A DNA stretch of 64,000 bases. It comes from Fragum whitleyi (lineage: Eukaryota > Mollusca > Bivalvia > Cardiida > Cardiidae). How positions within the stretch are numbered: the stretch's first letter is position 1; each line of letters opens with the position of its first letter. Shown one piece after another: positions 57,996 through 64,000 of this stretch. Made by a program: the position numbers and the translations under genes. The notes beneath the pieces were generated by a model that saw only the letters and a program-made list of their open reading frames with translations, ran no database searches and was not told the origin of the DNA. The stretch spans positions 12,632,957 through 12,696,956 of the forward strand of contig OX411552.1 in NCBI GenBank assembly GCA_948146395.1, read 5' to 3'.

Positions 57996-58221
57996 CTGTA
58001 AATAAAACAGGAAGGGTTGACCCACAACTGCAGCAAAACTTTAAAAAAAAATTGAAATCATTTTTTTCAAATCAAGGGTTTTAAATCTACTTAGCTCCTT
58101 ACATTTGCAAGGAACAAAATAGAGTTAGAAATTATAACCTTTGGTTTGGGAAGATAATATCAAAGTTAAAGAATAATAAGTAAATGTAAATTGGCAAACC
58201 TTTCCAAATAAGGTAGAAAAA

Positions 58222-58274
58222 ACTGTGGTAAAAGGAGAAATAGCTTATAATAATTAGTTTCTCCTTTTCCAGTT
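58222..58274. repeat. Hairpin in RhoGEF intron
   Basis: ACTGTGGTAAAAGGAGAAAT faces ATTAGTTTCTCCTTTTCCAG; same family as 17320-17370 and 56204-56259. Confidence 0.5.
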
Positions 58275-58388
58275 CTGTTAATGATAACCTGCATTGTCTT
58301 TTGATACCTATTCAACATGTGTTTATGAGGTAGGCCCTACATTATCCTAGCAGTACTGTTGTTCTGATGTTGGTATGATGTTGCCTAC

Positions 58389-58592
58389 CTGATGACATAA
58401 ATGTGAGAGATCGTCTGTATGTTCTTGGACTATCTATTGGATTGAACGCAAGGTTCATGGCCCCAAAACTGGCCCCTGAATGGCTGCTATTGGATGATGA
58501 ATTACTGCTGACAGAGATAATGGAATGCGGTCTCTTGTTTCCCTGTCGTAAATGGTCCATTCCACACACTGCGATTGAGTTTCTGCAGCGGG
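58389..58592 (-). CDS. RhoGEF exon: Ser-rich tail
   Basis: Acceptor CTTTACAG, donor GTAGGC. Encodes RCRNSIAVCGMDHLRQGNK, a poly-Ser/Asn run and SPRTYRRSLTFMSS, likely disordered and a target for phosphorylation. A second AG 10 bases on would break phase. Confidence 0.78.
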
Positions 58593-58978
58593 CTGTAAAG
58601 TATAGGAAATTGGTTTATAAAGGTCCGACAATGACTTAACTACAATAAGCTCCTCTCGAAGTTAAGTTTTAGAAAGTTATTCATCTTGCAAATGCTTTTA
58701 TCCTTTTGATCAGACTGAGTGCACCAAAGCTTTTTTAATTCAACTTAATGGAAATTTTGGCAGGCAATCATTTAATGTAATTTTCAGCAGGCAAGAGATA
58801 TGTCTTGAACATTTCTGAATTTTACAAAGTGCAAAATTGTTGTCAGATAATAGAAAGAATTTTTGAAATGCTACTTCTTGTTGACCTATGCTGGATCAAA
58901 TCTCTTTTTCAATAATTCATTTTACAGAATTTCCAGATGGTCCCTTTTCACATGACAGATCCTACATAATATCTTACC

Positions 58979-59418
58979 ATTCGGACCATCACACGGCCAT
59001 TTCCGTAAACTGCAACAGACCTCGGATGTATGTAAGGCAGATGGGTATGTAACAAAATCATGCATTTTGTTAGGTGGAAACAGTGTAAAAAAAACTGGCA
59101 CTGTAGATTTATATCTTTTACAGTAAATAACGGCTGAAAAATCTTGATTTTTGAGAATGTCAAATCATTCTCAAAAATAAAGATTTTTTAAGCTGTTATT
59201 TAAGAATCTAAAGATATTTATATTAGGATACGATGGTTTCACGTCAGTGACTTAAAAGAGTGGCGTTGGCGACGTCTTTTCACTCACAGTATCCAGGGCT
59301 ACCACCATTTAAAGTGACATCCTCAATTTTTTCCAAGGTTTTCCTGGAATTTTTAAAAATAGTCTGTCTATGTACATCCAAGGTTGATCGTGAGATTGGC
59401 CGAGTGGTTTTCCGAATG
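58979..59418. mobile_element. ATTCGGA-type MITE, copy 2
   Basis: Ends CATTCGGACCATCACACGG and, inverted, CATTCGGAAAACCACTCGG; the body matches 42930-43341. It stops 10 bp from the donor of the exon at 59429-59548. Confidence 0.68.
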
Positions 59419-59428
59419 AATATCTTAC

Positions 59429-59548
59429 CTTCCCTGTTTCCCACAGCAATGTTAATATATCTGTCCTGTATGTTATCTGAACTGGGTTTGATGTCAAGGC
59501 AGGGTTTATTACCAATACCCATTGTGGCAAGCTCTGACATACGATTTT
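59429..59548 (-). CDS. RhoGEF exon: post-PH conserved segment
   Basis: Acceptor TATTGCAG, donor GTAAGA. Encodes NRMSELATMGIGNKPCLDIK, then PSSDNIQDRYINIAVGNRE, the most diagnostic stretch for a puratrophin-1/quattro relationship. The antisense frame spanning 59260-59781 is not a gene. Confidence 0.85.
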
Positions 59549-59687
59549 CTGCAATACAGAATTATAGTTTTACAATGAATATCATTGTCTCAGATCTTCT
59601 TAATCTTAAGTTGTTACCTATTTTAGTATTGCCATTATTTATCAGTTATTACAGACACAAAGCATTTGAATTATTTCAGAACTATGT

Positions 59688-59752
59688 CTCATCACTAAAC
59701 AGTTGTAACTTCCGATATGTGTATAGGGAGTTTTGTTTTGGGCTGAGCAATC
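59688..59752. repeat. GCTCAGC-type palindrome, diverged copy
   Basis: CACTAAACAGTTGTAACTTC faces GGGAGTTTTGTTTTGGGCTGAG in the intron between two PH-region exons. Confidence 0.45.
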
Positions 59753-59910
59753 AGAATGTCTTCAAAACTGATGACAAATGAAGGTTTTGGAAAAAACTGA
59801 ACTAAAAATACTGCTGATTACATTTCACCTTTATTTCATTACAAGAAAAGGGCTCTATATATGTTGCTCTATATGATTAATTTATCTTAAGTGATTAAGT
59901 ACAAAGTTAC

Positions 59911-60088
59911 CTCTATTTTTAAATGCCTGGTTCCATAATATTCTGGTCATATCCCGGACCCAGCATCGTTTCTGGTCAGAACTCTGCCCTTGTAACACAT
60001 AACTCTCTCCTGAGGATCGTCGTCTCCACCAGATCTCAAATTTATAATCAGATCCTTCGAAATTCTCTGTCAAACCGACATCTGACAT
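59911..60088 (-). CDS. RhoGEF exon: second half of PH domain
   Basis: Acceptor TGTTTCAG, donor G|GTAACT. Encodes MSDVGLTENFEGSDYKFEIW and CWVRDMTRILWNQAFKN, the last PH strands and C-terminal helix with its conserved Trp. Confidence 0.86.
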
Positions 60089-60539
60089 CTGAAACATTAA
60101 AAATAAACTTTGTGATTTTTTGTCATCGGAACCAAACTAAGGTCTTTTATCCCTTAGACATCAAAACTTTAAGATAGTGTAAGGCAGATGTTCACAAGGT
60201 GATTATTTAAACAAAATATCAATTTCCTAGACTTTTTCTTGGAAGATTAAGGTTGAAATATTTTCTACTTTGTTTAAAAAAAAATACATTCGACTGAGCC
60301 CAATCTTGAAGATGATTTTTAAAGATTTTCTCTTTGTTTCTATGTAAAATGGGATATGCCCAAGCTGAGCTGCAATTCAACACAAGGGGCATGATATGAA
60401 TAAACTTGATAAAGGTCTGATTTATGTTTTTAAATACAGAAAATGAAAATTCTGGTTTCAAAGAAGAAATTTTCAAAGATTTCACTCTTTAATGCTATGT
60501 TAAATGGTTTTCTTGAAATACATTATACAAATGACCAAC

Positions 60540-60713
60540 CTTAAAGCTCATTTTATATAAGTAGGAATCCTGGCCACCACGCCTGCTCCTCTTTGTTTTA
60601 CTGAACAAAATGAGATCTTCAAACAGAAAAACATGTCTCATGAACTTTCTGCGGCCATGGTACACAAGAAATTCATCCTGTCGGAGTAGCTTCCCTTGTT
60701 CTAGGAGATTCAC
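60540..60713 (-). CDS. RhoGEF exon: first half of PH domain
   Basis: Acceptor TGTTTTCAG; the donor GTTGGT is weaker than usual but phase 0 fits both sides. Encodes VNLLEQGKLLRQDEFLVYHG and FMRHVFLFEDLILFSKTKRS. Confidence 0.86.
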
Positions 60714-61227
60714 CTGAAAAACACATAAGATTTCTTGATGCTTTTTATGATGTCCTCAACATATTCACATAGTACACAGCTTTGATAGAAAATATAGACT
60801 ATCATCAGAAATGCAGAAAGAACTAAGCCTACACTATTTGATGTTTGCTTTCTTCTAAATTATTTTGTTTAAGCCCTCATTTATTCAAGAATTTCCAAAG
60901 ATTTGTTAAAAAAAAAAAAAAAATGATTCATTTGAGAATGTTAAGTGTAAAACCATGCAGTAAAAAGATTCAAGGTCATTTTTTGTGGGAAAATAAAAGA
61001 TTTTATTTGCAGGATATGATCCATGAAAAAGGTCACTTAAAAGTGACCATATAAATATTATGCAAAGCAATTAAAGATGTTAAAAGTAGGGTTTTATACT
61101 ATCATACTAGCATTATTTTTCAAGTCAATATTGCAGAGTTTGTAGAATTCAAGTCATGGGACTTTGGAAATTACAAATGTACATTATTTTATAGAACTCT
61201 TCATACTAAAAGCCAAACAAATCTTAC

Positions 61228-61449
61228 ATCACATTCTTTTAAGGCATCCATTGCGAGTAGGTCGTTGCCATGTCGGAGTTGAAACCTAACCATTTCCTCT
61301 GCAGCCTTGAGGTCCTGATGTTCCTGGGCAGAGCTTGGACACTCCTTGATAATCTGTTTAATCATCAGCGCGTACTTTCCCATCCGCTGTACGGGCTTTA
61401 ACAGGTAACTAGACAGATCCATCTTGTCATTTAGCTTCAACTGCTTCTC
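61228..61449 (-). CDS. RhoGEF exon: DH domain C-terminal helices
   Basis: Acceptor CTGTTTTAG, donor GTAAGA. Encodes EKQLKLNDKMDLSSYLLKPV and QRMGKYALMIKQIIKECPSS, the most conserved DH helix (LLKPVQR), then HQDLKAAEEMVRFQLRHGND. Confidence 0.9.
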
Positions 61450-61608
61450 CTAAAACAGAATGCATTTTTTTCCTTTTAATTCTCCTGGAAGCTTTACAAA
61501 TAACATATACAGGGAGGTTTTTTTTATTAATTCTATAGCTTGCATAGAATTTCCATGTAAATGTCTTTTTTTTTCTTTAATATAAAGTTAATTTCCACCT
61601 GTCTGCCA

Positions 61609-61794
61609 CAGTGTCTATTCTAGAAGGGGGGATTATGCATTTAAGCACCTACTTCTGAAAAATCCCTCCTGTTTTGGAAGGTAATGGGGGATTTTTTATA
61701 CACAGAGTAAGAGTAAAAATTAACATCTTTTTACGAATATTGATAATTTTCAACAAAATTCCCCCCTACTTTTAGAATCCTAGAATAGACACTG
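61609..61794. mobile_element. CAGTGTCTATTCTAG MITE, intact 186-bp copy
   Basis: Ends CAGTGTCTATTCTAGAAGG and CCTAGAATAGACACTG, with CTGCCA repeated at 61603-61608 and 61795-61800. It lies in a RhoGEF intron and is the uninterrupted sister of 17018-17938. Confidence 0.75.
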
Positions 61795-61986
61795 CTGCCA
61801 CTCATTCAATCTTGGAAAAGAGGTTTAGAGTATAACACCTACTTTATATTTGTTTTCATTATATCTTTGCTTATAACTGGGACCAAAGTTAATGTTTGTG
61901 TTCTCAACAGCCACAGGTTAAAGGATAGTTGTTTGTGTCAGTGTTAGATCTATTTATCTTTCATTGAAAAAACAATAATTGCTTTA

Positions 61987-62517
61987 CAGTCAATCTTGCT
62001 CGAGCGATCACGTCTATTAAGCAACCACTTTTATTAAGCGACCATCGTAAAAAGTCCCTTCACCGTAAGTAAAATTTCCGAAAAAGTGGACATTTCCAAA
62101 TGAAACAAGATGTGTTTGTGAAACATGAATGCCCCCGTAACAGCGATCTCTCGATAAGGCAAAAGTTAAGTTTGGTTAAGTTTTCGGACAGACGGGCGGA
62201 TATACAGACGGACAGACAGACAGACGGATGGACAGACAGACAGATGGACATGAGTAAAACAATATGCCACCGATCTCTCGATACAGGGGCATTAAAATGT
62301 TGATCATTGAATTCTATGACGTTAGAACCCATTAGAATCATCTCACTGAGACAATTCTTAGGGGTTCGAACATCCTAGGATTCAGTCAGAATTATTTGAC
62401 AATCTTGAAATGCTATCAAAAATCACTTCTGTTTTATCATAAATTATTGTATTAAGCAACTATTTCCATAAGCTTTTTATTGGTCCCCTAAGTGGTCGCT
62501 TAATGCAAGTTTTACTG
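61987..62517. mobile_element. Pogo/Tigger-like element carrying a HINE-like piece
   Basis: TA at 61985-61986 and 62518-62519. Ends CAGTCAATCTTGCTCGAGCG and, inverted, CAGTAAAACTTGCATTAAGC; subterminal TTAAGCGACC repeats. A HINE-like segment with GACAGACGG units (62108-62296) sits inside. Confidence 0.66.
62108..62296. mobile_element. Short HINE-like element, inverse of 39870-40135
   Basis: GATGTGTTTGTGAAACATGA, GCCCCCGTAACAGCGATCTC, GACAGACAGACGG units and a final GATCTCTCGATACAGGGGC. Confidence 0.55.
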
Positions 62518-62692
62518 TATTTTCATAAGTGGCTTAGTGAAAATCTTCACAAAATGAAAGATTTATCGATCAAACAATTATTCATTTCTTTAATGCAAAA
62601 ACAGATTGATATGTGAAAATTTGGGGCCAAATGTTCTTTTAGTGCTTTATTTTTCAAGTGATTGCTATGTGCAATGTCATGACTTCATTTCC

Positions 62693-62768
62693 ATAGCTCA
62701 CATGAAACAGTTGTAATTCCCTATATGTTTATAAGGAGATAAAACTGTTTATAGCTGAGCTATTGATT
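62693..62768. repeat. GCTCAGC-type palindrome, copy
   Basis: ATAGCTCACATGAAACAGTT faces AAACTGTTTATAGCTGAGCT in the large intron between two DH exons. Confidence 0.55.
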
Positions 62769-63039
62769 TGTTAATTTTGGTCAGCCAGATAGAGTCAAAA
62801 AGGGTGAAACGAACGAAAGGTATGAATTTTAGGAAATTTCTCTGGTTTGGCAAGTCATCAAATCAAAATCTACCATTATTTATTGATAATCCACAAAAAA
62901 TGTATTGAACATTTTTCTATTATCAGTACCTCAAATACTTGCCCTAATTAACATAAATAAAGCTTTTCCATAATCCTACCATTAGACTGGCAGATTTGCC
63001 TGTAGCTGAATTTATGGTCAAACATTTTTTCCTACTTAC

Positions 63040-63129
63040 TTTAAAGAAGGCTTTTCCATATTCTGCCATAAGACTGTCAGATTTAGGCTTGTTTTTGTTG
63101 TATAATGTATACAGGTAGAATTGTTGTTC
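63040..63129 (-). CDS. RhoGEF exon: DH domain middle
   Basis: Acceptor TTATTTCAG, donor GTAAGT. A 90-bp exon, EQQFYLYTLYNKNKPKSDSL and MAEYGKAFFK, corresponds to the Y-x-x-Y...NKP...FF helix of Dbl proteins. Confidence 0.9.
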
Positions 63130-63433
63130 CTGAAATAAAAAAGAATAGATTTTTTCAGGGCATCCATTATTATTTGATATATATTTGAAAAATCTACTCA
63201 TTGGCTTTTGCAGTTAAATTTGAGATACATATAGTGAGATATTGAATTGTTAAGCTAGCATTGCAGATGCAAAAAAAACATTCATTTTGTGACCTTCAGA
63301 CAACCTTGACCTTAATGGATGACCTAAGCATCACTTGAAAAGTAATATTTCATGAAATACTGGAAATATGGAAGCCTTACAATTTTATTGGCTAAATTAC
63401 TTTGAGAATCAAAACTATATAATGTAGACTTAC

Positions 63434-63683
63434 ATGCATCAGAAAATATCTGGCGATTAAGAAAGGGTTTCTTTTTGAAGCCTCAATTTCTTGCAAAAAA
63501 TATTGCTGATGAAACTGGTAAATTTTCTCGATGTTCCCGAATATCACATTTCTCTTTCCGCGCATAGCTTGTGGCACGTCTTCTCTCTCCATCTCTGGGA
63601 TGTAGTTCTCTACAATGTATCGTAATGAACACACATAGTCTCTCTCTGTCTGGACCATCTCGCTCATAATTAAGGATAATGTC
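63434..63683 (-). CDS. RhoGEF exon: DH domain start
   Basis: Acceptor CTTTTTCAG, donor GTAAGT. Encodes TLSLIMSEMVQTERDYVCSL through RNVIFGNIEKIYQFHQQYF to RYFLMH. The ATG inside it is not the translation start; one base is carried over from an exon beyond the window. Confidence 0.88.
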
Positions 63684-63699
63684 CTGAAAAAGTTTAATA

Positions 63700-64000
63700 T
63701 ACTTATAGAGGATATTGAATGAGTGGTTATTGAATACCAAATTTATTAAAGTAGCCATCTTAAACAGGTAAAAACAAGGCTTTGCTGAGTTTTTATCTGT
63801 TAAGATGACGATTTTAAGTATTTTATGAGCACAAATTTGGTATTCTATTTATGATGAGACCTTAATTTTTGATATAAAGGAAATTCCTGAATTTATAGAT
63901 TCTAGTTTTTCTGTGAAACATATTACGTTAGCCAAATGGTGTCAGCAAATGCATTGTGACAATTTTCACGACAAAATATAACATTGCTATACATGTACTT
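63700..64000. mobile_element. Partial foldback element at window edge
   Basis: The internal hairpin AACAGGTAAAAAC/GTTTTTATCTGTT with TTTATGAGCACAAATTTGGT and ATATAACATTGCTATACAT matches the inner parts of 6456-7436. It is cut by the window end. Confidence 0.5.

Larger units (their letters stand above)
61945..62590. repeat. Hairpin element split by a pogo-like insertion
   Basis: ATCTTTCATTGAAAAAACAA at the left and AATGAAAGATTTATCGATC at the right match 5592-5712. The central part is interrupted at TA by 61987-62517. Confidence 0.55.
57787..63683 (-). other. Dbl-family RhoGEF (PLEKHG4/quattro-like), 3' eight exons
   Basis: Eight exons joined at GT-AG sites give 481 residues to the stop; upstream exons lie past 64000. 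Order: DH domain (about residues 1-190 of this part: MVQTERDYVCSL, RNVIFGNIEKIYQFH, SYLLKPVQRMGKYALMIKQI), PH domain (about 195-305: LVYHGRRKFMRHVFLFEDL, LYKMSFKMSDVGL, FEIWWRRR), a segment RMSELATMGIGNKPCLDIKP that resembles puratrophin-1 relatives, and a Ser-rich tail. Family proteins exchange GDP for GTP on Rho GTPases at membranes and the cytoskeleton. N-terminal CRAL-TRIO or spectrin regions, which would settle the subfamily, are outside the window. Confidence 0.82.

Noticed and set aside
59260..59781. 173-codon plus-strand frame
   Set aside because: It is antisense to a well-supported RhoGEF exon and runs into a MITE.

Overview
The window is nuclear DNA from an animal, most likely a bivalve mollusc. 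It is AT-rich, its genes have GT-AG introns, and it is saturated with short non-autonomous transposons. Among these are pearl/HINE-type (Helentron-like) elements with tandem-repeat cores, ACKG tetranucleotide runs and hairpin ends whose palindromes centre on GCTCACCTGAGC and GGCCATTGGCC; these are common in bivalve genomes. No species is claimed.

Three host genes can be read by joining exons. (1) 10480-21455, minus strand: a complete three-exon sorting nexin of the SNX20/SNX21 type (PX domain plus helical C-terminal domain, 337 aa); one intron is 9.2 kb and full of transposons. (2) 27619-39134, plus strand: a two-exon BTB/AT-hook/eight-C2H2-zinc-finger protein (728 aa) with a 9.3 kb intron; the domain order resembles ZBTB24. 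(3) 57787-63683, minus strand: the last eight exons (481 aa) of a Dbl-type RhoGEF (DH-PH) of the puratrophin-1/PLEKHG4/quattro kind; its 5' exons lie beyond the right edge. The three genes show no operon-like or pathway relationship.

The largest single element is a complete BEL/Pao LTR retrotransposon at 47224-54466. Its two 610-bp LTRs read as identical, it has a 5-bp target duplication (AGTGA), and one uninterrupted Gag-Pol frame of 1816 codons, so it inserted very recently. A 5'-truncated non-LTR (LINE) reverse transcriptase C-terminus lies at 26684-27527, just upstream of and antisense to the zinc-finger gene.

The rest is layered transposon debris. It includes HINE elements (286-633, 1122-2803, 2930-4610, 3361-4335, 7603-7925, 11329-12745, 13036-15563, 22047-23036, 32346-34889 with a second copy inside it, 39870-40135, 41878-42795, 43628-45000 and others), TTAA-flanked MITEs, pogo/Tigger-like TA-flanked elements, elements with 5-bp duplications and CAG...CTG ends, small palindromes, and a tRNA-derived SINE. 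Several are nested, and the order of insertion can be read from target duplications and from uninterrupted sister copies in the same window. A (TCTA)n/(TCTG)n microsatellite of about 400 bp lies just upstream of the sorting nexin start. No functional tRNA, rRNA or CRISPR array was seen.
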